Positions 53,609 to 61,583 of a DNA stretch of 64,000 bases are shown in pieces (position 1 is the stretch's first letter; every line of letters begins with the position of its first letter). The position numbers were made by a program, and so were the translations under genes. The stretch comes from UBA2336 sp037443645 (GTDB lineage Bacteria; Bacteroidota; Bacteroidia; Cytophagales; Cyclobacteriaceae). Location: assembly GCA_037443645.1 (NCBI GenBank), contig JBBINY010000006.1, forward strand, positions 7,639 to 71,638, written 5' to 3'. The notes under the pieces are model-generated. The model was given only the letters and a program-made list of their open reading frames with translations. It was not told the DNA's origin and did no database searches.

Positions 53609-54325
53609 ATGCCGATGAGTGACTATTTCCAGTTCAGGCAATTCCGGGTCGGTCACAGGCTCAGCGGCATGAAAGTCGGTACCGATGCCGTGTTGCTCGG
53701 TGCCTGGGTTAATCTCAGCGGAATAAATACAGTGCTTGACATCGGCACCGGAACGGGCATTATTGCCCTGATGCTGGCCCAGCGCACAGGCGGAAAGGCA
53801 ATGATTGATGCCGTGGAGATCAGCGATGAAGCAGCACGGGATGCACAGGAGAACTTTATACGTTCACCGTGGAGTAATTCCCTCCGATTGATTCATCAAC
53901 CGTTACAGCAATATACTCCAGCCAAACCATACGATCTCCTGATCAGTAACCCGCCCTACTTTATCAACAGCCTGAAGCCTCCTGCCCTCTCCCGGCAATT
54001 GGCACGTCATACCGATGACCTGTCGTTTGATGATTTGCTGCAAGCCGCTCAACGGATGGTAACCCGGCCGGCTGGCCGCCTGGCTGTTATTTTGCCGGAG
54101 CCCGAGAGTGTAATCTTTCAGGGCAAAGCCAGCCGGCTGGCACTAAAGCTTATGCGCCAATGCCTTTTCCGTACACGAGCCCATAAACCCGTGGAGCGGG
54201 TGCTCATGGAGTTTTCATTCTCGGATGGACATTGCCTTCATGAAGAACTGTGCCTGTACCACGATGGTAATGAATGGACCCCAGCGTATAAAGCGCTAAC
54301 CCGGCCATTTTATCTCAAAGACTAA
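53609..54325 (+). CDS. trmN6: tRNA1(Val) (adenine37-N6)-methyltransferase
   Basis: SAM-dependent methyltransferase of the YfiC group, 238 residues from the ATG at 53609 (53615 also possible; the open frame extends into fhs). It has the family opening FRQFRVGHRLSGMKVGTDAV, the SAM loop LDIGTGTGIIALMLAQR, and the N6-adenine motif NPPYF. The product would modify A37 of tRNA-Val. Confidence 0.9.
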   Translation: MPMSDYFQFRQFRVGHRLSGMKVGTDAVLLGAWVNLSGINTVLDIGTGTGIIALMLAQRTGGKAMIDAVEISDEAARDAQENFIRSPWSNSLRLIHQPLQQYTPAKPYDLLISNPPYFINSLKPPALSRQLARHTDDLSFDDLLQAAQRMVTRPAGRLAVILPEPESVIFQGKASRLALKLMRQCLFRTRAHKPVERVLMEFSFSDGHCLHEELCLYHDGNEWTPAYKALTRPFYLKD

Positions 54326-54399
54326 AAAATCCGTTCATCCGAAATGAATTTGGTACCAGCAGCTGCACCAACTAATTTTAACTTTTTACTGGCTCCATT

Positions 54400-56631
54400 G
54401 TGACTGTCCGCCTACTATTCTCCTTGTTTTTAACGGGTGTACTTTGTCCGCTTCATGCTCAGGAATTGTTGATTAAAAGAGCCAATGACCTCATAAAACT
54501 TGATGGGGTGATGGATGAGCCGGACTGGCTTGAAGCGCAGGTAGCTAAAAACTTCATGCAATTTTTCCCCAGCGATACATCCCTTGCTAACTCCCAAACC
54601 GAAGTGCGCATGACGTATGACGATAAATTTATCTATATCATCGTACGCATGGAAAATCTTGCCACTGAACGAAAGTACATTACACCATCGTTGCGCAGGG
54701 ACTTTCGGGGCGAAGGCAATGACGGAATTACCGTTGTACTCGATCCGTTCAGTGACCGCACCAACGGGTTTATGTTTGGCGTGAATCCCTTTGGCGTGCA
54801 GCGTGAAGGACTGATTGCCAACGGGGGATCAAGGCCTGCTGATTTATCATTAACGTGGGACAACAAATGGTACTCAGCTGCAAAAACCTATGAGGGGTAT
54901 TGGATCGCTGAAATGGCAATCCCGTTCAATTCCATCCGGTTTAAGGAGGGATTAACTTCCTGGAATATCAACTTTTATCGCATCGACAGTGAGAAAGCCG
55001 AACGTTCAACCTGGTCGCCTATACCCCGCAACTTTGATATTGTTACGATGGCGTTCAACCGAGAACTGGTATGGGATGAACCTTTGAAAAAATCAGGGAC
55101 CAACATTTCATTCATTCCTTACGGGCTTGCCGGCAGTACAAAAAACTTTGTAGAACAAACCCCTGCTGACAAAACAATGGAAGCCGGTTTCGATGCAAAG
55201 TTCGGCATTAGCTCGGCATTAAATCTGGACTTGACCGTAAACCCTGATTTCTCGCAGGTGGAAGTAGATGCCCAGGTTACCAACCTCGACCGTTTTGAAA
55301 TATTCTTTCCTGAACAACGACAATTCTTTCTGGAAAATGCCGATTTGTTTGCCGATTTCGGTGTGGATGGAACGCGCCCGTTATTCTCCCGCAGAATTGG
55401 TGTGGCCCGCGATGAAACCACCGGGCAAAATATTCAAAACCCGATTTATGGGGGCGTGCGGCTAAGCGGTAAAATTGATAACAACTGGCGCATCGGGCTT
55501 ATGGACATGCAAACCGGGGAAGACAAACGCATTGGTCTTCCTTCTACCAACTACCTGGTTGCCTCGCTGCAGCGAAAAGTTTTTGCCCGCTCCAACATTG
55601 GTATGATCCTCATCAACAAGCAGGCATTTCAGGATTCCGTTGCGGGTGACTTCACTACAAGTCCTGAAAAATATAACCGGCTTATCGGCATTGACTACAA
55701 CCTGGCAAGTAAAAACAATGTATGGAATGGGAAATTGTTTTATCACCAGTCGTTTGATCAATACCAACTTGATTCAACATTTGCTGCCGGTGGCTTTGTT
55801 AATTACAGCACCCTGAAATGGTCAATCAACCTCTTTACCCGCACGGTAGGTGCTCACTACAATCCGGAAGTTGGCTTTGTGCGCAGAAAAGATATTCAGC
55901 AGGTAGCTTACACACAGTGGTACAACTATTACCCAAAATCAACCGGCATACAGAGTCACGGACCTGGAATTGATTTTGACATCCTCGGAAACCAGGTATA
56001 TGGCCTGCTGGATTGGGATGCAAACCTGATGTACCGTGTCCGGTATCGGAATACCTCTAACTGGAGTATCCGGCTGAGGAGGGAATACACCTACTTGTTC
56101 AACGCGTTTGATCCAAGCGGTACCAACGGCATTAAATTGCCTGCCGGCACAGCGTATTACCAGGATATGGTGGTTGCATCATTCAATTCGGACGCACGGA
56201 AGAATTTTTTTACCAATCTTACCTCGCGCATAGGTGAGTACTTCAACGGAAACCGGATTAATGTTTCGGGATCGGCAACATACCGGTATATACCGTGGGG
56301 ATTTGCCTCCCTTAATTTTTCATATAACCGAATCCGGTTGCCGGAGCCCTACAACGATGCCGACCTGCTGCTGATCGGGCCTCGCATTGACCTCACGTTT
56401 ACCCGCAGCCTGTTCTTTACCACATTCATCCAGTATAATAACCAAATCAACAACCTCAACATCAACTCCCGGCTCCAATGGCGCTTTAAGCCGGTATCGG
56501 ATATTTTCCTGGTGTACACCGATAATTATGTCACCGAATCGTTTACCGACACCGATGGACGCTATTTCGCCAAGGGCGACCCCCGGTTGCGCGGGGTAGT
56601 GCTCAAAATCAGCTATTGGCTAAATATTTGA
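54400..56631 (+). CDS. DUF5916 outer-membrane protein with CBM9-like N-terminus
   Basis: 743 residues, GTG start. After a signal peptide (PLHAQ) a CBM9-like domain (LIKLDGVMDEPDWLEAQVAK; VRMTYDDKFIYIIVRMEN) covers about residues 25-200. The DUF5916 part follows, marked by PDFSQVEVDAQVTNLDRFEI and FPEQRQFFLENADLF. The rest is a beta-barrel that ends in a short strand (VLKISYWLNI). Role unknown; a surface polysaccharide-related function is often proposed. It appears to be a single-gene unit. Confidence 0.9.
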   Translation: MTVRLLFSLFLTGVLCPLHAQELLIKRANDLIKLDGVMDEPDWLEAQVAKNFMQFFPSDTSLANSQTEVRMTYDDKFIYIIVRMENLATERKYITPSLRRDFRGEGNDGITVVLDPFSDRTNGFMFGVNPFGVQREGLIANGGSRPADLSLTWDNKWYSAAKTYEGYWIAEMAIPFNSIRFKEGLTSWNINFYRIDSEKAERSTWSPIPRNFDIVTMAFNRELVWDEPLKKSGTNISFIPYGLAGSTKNFVEQTPADKTMEAGFDAKFGISSALNLDLTVNPDFSQVEVDAQVTNLDRFEIFFPEQRQFFLENADLFADFGVDGTRPLFSRRIGVARDETTGQNIQNPIYGGVRLSGKIDNNWRIGLMDMQTGEDKRIGLPSTNYLVASLQRKVFARSNIGMILINKQAFQDSVAGDFTTSPEKYNRLIGIDYNLASKNNVWNGKLFYHQSFDQYQLDSTFAAGGFVNYSTLKWSINLFTRTVGAHYNPEVGFVRRKDIQQVAYTQWYNYYPKSTGIQSHGPGIDFDILGNQVYGLLDWDANLMYRVRYRNTSNWSIRLRREYTYLFNAFDPSGTNGIKLPAGTAYYQDMVVASFNSDARKNFFTNLTSRIGEYFNGNRINVSGSATYRYIPWGFASLNFSYNRIRLPEPYNDADLLLIGPRIDLTFTRSLFFTTFIQYNNQINNLNINSRLQWRFKPVSDIFLVYTDNYVTESFTDTDGRYFAKGDPRLRGVVLKISYWLNI

Positions 56632-56653
56632 ATTATTTTATCCTGATTATCAG

Positions 56654-56668
56654 TTAGTTACCAACTAA
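56654..56668. repeat. Inverted repeat TTAGTT-ACC-AACTAA upstream of yceI
   Basis: Six-base arms around ACC directly before the long palindrome. A candidate second half of a regulator site for the YceI/MarR pair. Confidence 0.45.
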
Positions 56669-56669
56669 T

Positions 56670-56693
56670 AAATAAATGTTTAAACATTTATTT
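56670..56693. promoter_or_regulatory. 24-bp perfect palindrome upstream of yceI, candidate MarR operator
   Basis: AAATAAATGTTTAAACATTTATTT spans 12 bp on each side of 56681/56682 without mismatch. It lies about 12 bp upstream of the -7-like TATACTTG (56706-56713), so it covers the -33 region. A MarR-type gene follows yceI and is the obvious candidate for binding. Confidence 0.6.
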
Positions 56694-56741
56694 CAGTTCC
56701 GGTGTTATACTTGCATCAATAACCAGAAACCAAAAAACACG

Positions 56742-57317
56742 ATGAAAAAACTGTATTCTCTTTCGCTTTTGTTGCTGACAGGCAGCATGGCATTCGCTCA
56801 AACCACCTGGAACATCGATAAGGTTCACTCCAAAATCGGGTTCAGCGTGGTGCACATGGTGGTATCCGAAACCGAAGGTCTGTTCAAGGATTACACCGCC
56901 TCGGTGGTTAGCAAGTCGGATGACTTTAACGGTGCCGAAGTAACGTTCTCTGCAAAAGTAGCCTCCATATTCACCGACAATGAAAGGCGTGACGGTCACC
57001 TCAAATCAGCTGATTTTTTTGACGCTGAAAAATTCCCCGAAATCACTTTCAAAGGTAACGTGGTAAAAGACGGTACCAAATACAAACTCAAAGGTGACTT
57101 TACCATGAAGGGTGTTACCAAGAAAGTTGAATTTGATGTAGTGTATGGCGGAACAGTAAATACCGGACGGGGCACAAAAGCCGGATTTAAAGTTACGGGT
57201 ATCATTAACCGCCAGGACTATGGCGTTAGCTGGGCCAATAAACTGGCCGGTGGTGAAATGGTGGTGAGTGACGATGTGACGTTGGTGATTAAAGTAGAAT
57301 TAGACAAGCAAGCTTAA
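56742..57317 (+). CDS. YceI family periplasmic protein
   Basis: 191 residues with a signal peptide (KKLYSLSLLLLTGSMAFAQ). The lipocalin-like YceI barrel is clear: TTWNIDKVHSKIGFSVVHMV, then DGHLKSADFFDAEKFPEITF, and VSDDVTLVIKVEL at the end. YceI proteins bind isoprenoid-type or other lipophilic molecules in the periplasm. The ATG at 56742 gives the signal peptide; the open frame begins upstream within the palindrome. Followed by a terminator hairpin and the marR gene. Confidence 0.92.
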   Translation: MKKLYSLSLLLLTGSMAFAQTTWNIDKVHSKIGFSVVHMVVSETEGLFKDYTASVVSKSDDFNGAEVTFSAKVASIFTDNERRDGHLKSADFFDAEKFPEITFKGNVVKDGTKYKLKGDFTMKGVTKKVEFDVVYGGTVNTGRGTKAGFKVTGIINRQDYGVSWANKLAGGEMVVSDDVTLVIKVELDKQA

Positions 57318-57326
57318 CCCACTGAT

Positions 57327-57353
57327 GGCCAGGGAAACTTCCCTGGCCTTTTT
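57327..57353 (+). terminator. Terminator between yceI and marR
   Basis: A 9-bp stem (GGCCAGGGA with TCCCTGGCC, loop AACT) is followed by five T. It lies between the yceI stop (57317) and the marR ATG (57355), ending two bases before it. This rules out the upstream ATG at 57325 as the marR start. Confidence 0.8.
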
Positions 57354-57354
57354 C

Positions 57355-57804
57355 ATGAAACTTGAAGACGAAATAAAACAATCAACATTCAGTAGCGCTC
57401 AGCAAAAAGCTGTCCTTAATCTGATTTTCACATCAAGCTGGTTGCACAATATGCACCAGCAATTTCTTAAGCCCTTTGGTATAACAGGCCAGCAATTCAA
57501 CATCCTTCGGATATTGAAAGGGCAACACCCAAAAAGCATTTCGGCCAAGGAAATTAAAAGCAGAATGCTGGATCAAAATTCCGATGTATCCAGGTTGCTG
57601 CAGCGTCTGCTGAAGAAAGACTTCATTATAGTAGAAACCTGCCCCAACGACAAACGCGCTACCGAGATTTCAATTTCCCAAAAAGGAATTTCGCTGCTTA
57701 ATGAAATCAATAAACAGCAAAAGAAACTCGATCGCATAATTGCCTTGTCAGAAAAAGAGGCTGAACAACTCAGCGAGTTGCTGGATAAAAGCAGGGGAAC
57801 CTGA
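57355..57804 (+). CDS. MarR family transcriptional regulator
   Basis: 149-residue winged-helix repressor. Family parts are FGITGQQFNILRILKGQ, SDVSRLLQRLLKKDFIIVET and PNDKRATEISISQKGISLLN. The start at 57355 was chosen because an upstream Met would lie in a terminator stem. It probably regulates yceI, whose promoter contains long palindromes; transcription seems to depend on read-through of the hairpin or an internal promoter. Convergent with the next gene after 6 bp. Confidence 0.92.
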   Translation: MKLEDEIKQSTFSSAQQKAVLNLIFTSSWLHNMHQQFLKPFGITGQQFNILRILKGQHPKSISAKEIKSRMLDQNSDVSRLLQRLLKKDFIIVETCPNDKRATEISISQKGISLLNEINKQQKKLDRIIALSEKEAEQLSELLDKSRGT

Positions 57805-57810
57805 CCATAT

Positions 57811-59541
57811 TTATTCCAGCTTTTTCAATTCCTGCTGAATAAAATCCATTAGTTCACGGATGTAATCAATGCTGAAGTCAAACCGGATATCCGCAGCACG
57901 ATAAATTTCCGGGATCGGTTTCATGTACCCAAGGCGAAGCGCATTCATGTATGCTTCCAATCCTCGTTGTTTATCTTTCCGGTAATTTCGCCAAATGGCA
58001 ACCGCGCCCAACTGGGCCATTCCGTATTCGATATAATAAAAAGGAACTTCGTACAGGTGTAATTGCTTCTGCCACAAAAAATCCCGGCTCTGCTCCTGCC
58101 CTGTCCAATCGGTAACCGGGTCAGCGAAGCCACCAAAGATCTCATTCCAGTTTTCTTTCCGGTCGGCTTGGGTATGATCCGGATTTTCATAAAGCCAGTG
58201 CTGAAATTTATCGATGGTGGCCACCCAGGGCAACGTTTCAATGATGTCCTCCAGATGCTCCCGTTTGGCTCTCTTCAGGTCCTCTGCATTCGGAAAGAAT
58301 ATATCCCACTCATCCATTGAAATCAGTTCCATCGCCATGGATGCGAGCTCGGCCACTTCCGATGGGGTTGATTTAAAATCATTCAGCTCCAGGTTGCGCG
58401 TAAGAAAATTATGTACCGCGTGGCCACCTTCATGCATAATCGTAACCATATCGCGGAGTGTTGAAGTAGCATTCATAAAAATAAACGGAACACCTATTTC
58501 CGCCAGGGGATAATTGTACCCTCCCGGTGCTTTACCTTTTCTTGACTCGAGATCCAAATGCCCCATCTCCCGCATGATGGCCAGACACTGCCCAAGATAT
58601 GGGTCAATGCGGTTAAAGCATTCGATGGTCTTCTGCATAAGTTCCTTTCCATCGGCAAATGCCTTGAGGGGTCTTCGGCCTTCAGGATCAACGGCTTTAT
58701 CCCAGGGCTTTAGCAACGCTACACCAAGTTTCTCTTTTCTCTGCCGGGCCAAGTCACCTAATAACGGGACAACCGAAGTTTGTACAGCCCGATGAAATTC
58801 AAAGCAATCCTGTGGCGTGTAGTCAAAACGCCCCAATGCCTTGAACATGTAGTCCCTGAAATTGACAAACCCCGCATTAGTGGCCACCCGTTGGCGCAGC
58901 CGGATCAACCTGTCAAACAGGTCATTGAGTGTTTGCCGATCCTGTAACCTCCTTGAAGAGATCTTTTCATATACGTCTTGCCGGACGGCCCGGTCTGTTT
59001 CCATAAGCAGCACCGAAGCCTGTTGCAAGGTAAGCTCCTTGCCGTTTACGTGCACGGCCATCGCACCTGAAACCTGATTGTACTTTTGTTGCTCCAGGCT
59101 GATTTCTGTAAACAATGGCACATTCTCTTCACGGAAGATTTCAATTTCCTTCCGCAGGCTCCGGATCATCATGTCGAATCCGGAATACTTCTCCAGGTTG
59201 CTCAAAAACGGAGCAGCCATTGCCTTTCGGTTAAGCTGATCGGACACGGGTGCTATTTGCGGCTGAATATGCTCCACAAAGAACTGATAGCTCTTGCTAT
59301 ACTCTTCGTTATCCGTGAAGCATGTCATTTTGATATAACGCCAGCCCAGTTCCTCGGAGAGAATCCCCTCCAGTTCACTGCGATCCCTGAACCACTGTTT
59401 CAGGTCCTGTAACGACCGGATGGGGCGGCTCAGCAAATCATCAAACCACGGCTTTAGTGCTGACCAATCGGAAACGGTAAATTCTTCTGGTAAAAAGGAA
59501 CGTTTAGGTCGTGAAATCTTTTCAATGGCAGTCATGAACAA
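57811..59541 (-). CDS. M3 family oligoendopeptidase (PepF-like)
   Basis: Zinc metallopeptidase of 576 residues, which degrades oligopeptides in the cytoplasm. The metal motif is TIMHEGGHAVHNF (HEGGH near residue 370), with a downstream ligand Glu in TPSEVAELASMAMEL. A long helical N-terminal part with no signal peptide is normal for M3. A second Met at 59535 is an alternative start. Confidence 0.94.
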   Translation of the reverse strand: MFMTAIEKISRPKRSFLPEEFTVSDWSALKPWFDDLLSRPIRSLQDLKQWFRDRSELEGILSEELGWRYIKMTCFTDNEEYSKSYQFFVEHIQPQIAPVSDQLNRKAMAAPFLSNLEKYSGFDMMIRSLRKEIEIFREENVPLFTEISLEQQKYNQVSGAMAVHVNGKELTLQQASVLLMETDRAVRQDVYEKISSRRLQDRQTLNDLFDRLIRLRQRVATNAGFVNFRDYMFKALGRFDYTPQDCFEFHRAVQTSVVPLLGDLARQRKEKLGVALLKPWDKAVDPEGRRPLKAFADGKELMQKTIECFNRIDPYLGQCLAIMREMGHLDLESRKGKAPGGYNYPLAEIGVPFIFMNATSTLRDMVTIMHEGGHAVHNFLTRNLELNDFKSTPSEVAELASMAMELISMDEWDIFFPNAEDLKRAKREHLEDIIETLPWVATIDKFQHWLYENPDHTQADRKENWNEIFGGFADPVTDWTGQEQSRDFLWQKQLHLYEVPFYYIEYGMAQLGAVAIWRNYRKDKQRGLEAYMNALRLGYMKPIPEIYRAADIRFDFSIDYIRELMDFIQQELKKLE

Positions 59542-59593
59542 ACAAATTAAATACGCGATCTTTCAATTGTAAAAATAAAACGAATAATCAGCC

Positions 59594-60328
59594 TTGGAAA
59601 TTCTGATCTTCTTTCTCATTACACTGATTGCAGAGGTGTTGGGCACTATTGGGGGATTCGGGTCATCATTGTTTTTTGTTTCCATAGCTCAGTTTTTTTA
59701 CGACTTCCAAACGGTATTGGTGCTAACCGGGTTACTTCACGTGTTCAGCAACATCGCCAAGCTGGTATTTTTCCGGCAAACAATAAATTGGCGGTTAGTG
59801 CTCTGGCTTGGTGTAACCAGTGTTTTGTTTGCCATTGCCGGAGCATACCTGATCCGGCACGTGGAGTTCAGGTATGCTAAACTGTTACTTGGTTCATTTC
59901 TTATTGCCTTCAGTCTACTTTTGTATCTGAAACCCGGTGCCCGTGTAGATGCCAATTTACGCAACTCAATCGGGGGCGGTGCGTTGGCTGGATTTCTTGC
60001 CGGCTTTGTAGGTACTGGCGGAGCCATCCGGGGGCTTGTGCTGGCAGCATTCAACCTCGAAAAAAACTTTTTTGTGGGAACTTCAGCCGCTATTGACTTT
60101 GGTGTGGATTTAAGCCGATCGCTCATCTACCTGGATAGTAACTATTTACAACGTGAACAATGGTGGACGATTCCAATCTTGCTCATACTGGCGTTTGCCG
60201 GCAGTTATCTTGGCAAATTCATTCTTAACAAGATATCGCAGGAAACGTTCAGGCGAATATTACTGACACTCGTTTTTTTGATAGGGGCGCTTATTCTATT
60301 AAAGGAACTTAACGCATTCATTCAATAG
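59594..60328 (+). CDS. TauE/SafE family membrane transporter
   Basis: 244 residues with about eight membrane helices. The family duplicate appears as VLGTIGGFGSSLFFVSIAQF and AGFLAGFVGTGGAIRGLVLA. Members export sulfite, sulfoacetate or similar anions. It starts with TTG at 59594, and the first downstream Met is too late. First of three membrane-protein genes in tight order. Confidence 0.9.
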   Translation: MEILIFFLITLIAEVLGTIGGFGSSLFFVSIAQFFYDFQTVLVLTGLLHVFSNIAKLVFFRQTINWRLVLWLGVTSVLFAIAGAYLIRHVEFRYAKLLLGSFLIAFSLLLYLKPGARVDANLRNSIGGGALAGFLAGFVGTGGAIRGLVLAAFNLEKNFFVGTSAAIDFGVDLSRSLIYLDSNYLQREQWWTIPILLILAFAGSYLGKFILNKISQETFRRILLTLVFLIGALILLKELNAFIQ

Positions 60329-60331
60329 CCC

Positions 60332-60577
60332 ATGAAGCTACTCATCGACTGCATCGGATGGACCGGATCGCTTATGGTAATTACGGCATACGGATTAAAC
60401 AGCTACCAGCAGCTCAAATCCAACTCGCTGGTTTTCCTCCTCCTCAACCTGGTCGGGGGGATTTTTCTGATCATCTATTCGGTTTATTATACTGCCTACG
60501 CCAATACATTTATCAATGTGGTGTGGGTGATCATCGCCATTCCCGCCATCATTCAATTTATCCGAAAGAAGAAATAA
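60332..60577 (+). CDS. Small membrane protein, CBU_0592-like
   Basis: 81 residues with three membrane helices; WTGSLMVITAYGLNSYQQLK and LLNLVGGIFLIIYSVYYTAY match the pattern of the CBU_0592 family. Function unknown. Its stop codon TAA overlaps the likely start of the CDF gene in the string ATAA. Confidence 0.8.
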   Translation: MKLLIDCIGWTGSLMVITAYGLNSYQQLKSNSLVFLLLNLVGGIFLIIYSVYYTAYANTFINVVWVIIAIPAIIQFIRKKK

Positions 60578-61566
60578 CGCTTCCGGCAGAGCAAAATATT
60601 AAAGTTCAAAAATGGGTTGCGCTGTTCTCCTCCCTATTGCTTGTTGTAAAAATGCTGGCTTACTTCTTAACGGAATCTGTAGCCATTCTAACCGATGCAC
60701 TGGAAAGTATAGTAAATGTTGTGGCAGGGTTTATGGGGCTGTACAGTTTATACCTGTCGGCCAAACCGCGCGATGCTGATCACCCCTATGGGCACGGAAA
60801 AGTTGAGTTTCTGTCGGCTACCCTTGAAGGCAGTATGATTTTTATTGCCGGGTTACTGATCATCTACGAGGCGGTTCAACATCTTCTCGCACCCTCACCG
60901 ATCCGGGAACTTGATACAGGCATGCTTTTAATTGGTGCAACGGCAGTAGTAAACCTGCTTATGGGCTTATGGTGTATAAAAACCGGGCAAAAAAATAACT
61001 CACTTGCGCTGGAGGCCAGTGGCAAACACCTGTTGAGCGATACCTATTCAACACTTGGAATTCTGCTTGGGCTTTTGCTGATCCTCATGACTGATATTCT
61101 TTGGCTCGATAGTGCAATAGCCATTGCATTCAGCCTGATCATCCTGCGCACCGGGTATAAAATCATTCGCTCATCGCTGGCGGGTATTATGGATGAGCGC
61201 GACCTGGCATTACTGGCTCGTCTGGTTACGATGCTGAATGCCAACCGAAAAGAAAATTGGATTGATTTGCACAACATGAGGATTATTAAATACGGTTCAA
61301 CCCTCCACCTTGATTGTCACCTTACAGTACCCTGGTATCTGAATGTGCATGAAGCGCATCGCGAAATTGATGCCCTGGCTTCGCTGGTAAGGAAGGAGTT
61401 TGGTGATTCGCTGGAGTTATTTGTTCACTCCGATGGTTGCCTTGATTTCTCCTGCCGCATTTGCAGCAAGGCTAATTGCACCGTTCGAAAACATGATGCC
61501 GAAAAACGCATTGAGTGGACGGTGGAAAACCTGGTAAGAAATAAAAAGCATGAGGTGAACACGTAA
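60574..61566 (+). CDS. Cation diffusion facilitator transporter, apparent AUA start
   Basis: About 331 residues. It exports divalent metals: VAILTDALESIVNVVAGFMG and HPYGHGKVEF carry the HxxxD/DxxxD-type zinc-site signature of CDF, and HLLSDTYSTLGILLG the second. A cysteine-rich tail (SCRICSKANC) may bind metal. No ATG, GTG or TTG occurs near the expected N-terminus (AEQNIKVQKWVALF). The codon at 60574-60576 is ATA, in the string ATAA that ends the previous gene, where ATGA would be usual. The frame itself extends back to an ATG at 60358, which would overlap the previous gene by 220 bp. Confidence 0.85.
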   Translation: MTLPAEQNIKVQKWVALFSSLLLVVKMLAYFLTESVAILTDALESIVNVVAGFMGLYSLYLSAKPRDADHPYGHGKVEFLSATLEGSMIFIAGLLIIYEAVQHLLAPSPIRELDTGMLLIGATAVVNLLMGLWCIKTGQKNNSLALEASGKHLLSDTYSTLGILLGLLLILMTDILWLDSAIAIAFSLIILRTGYKIIRSSLAGIMDERDLALLARLVTMLNANRKENWIDLHNMRIIKYGSTLHLDCHLTVPWYLNVHEAHREIDALASLVRKEFGDSLELFVHSDGCLDFSCRICSKANCTVRKHDAEKRIEWTVENLVRNKKHEVNT

Positions 61567-61583
61567 AAATCAATCTCAACAAT

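Noticed and set aside
57325..57354. Upstream ATG for marR at 57325
   Set aside because: It lies at the base of the terminator stem and adds residues encoded only by that hairpin.
60358..60573. Long N-terminal extension of the CDF gene from ATG 60358
   Set aside because: Overlaps the CBU_0592-like gene by 220 bp in another frame and the encoded Arg/His-rich sequence has no membrane or CDF character.
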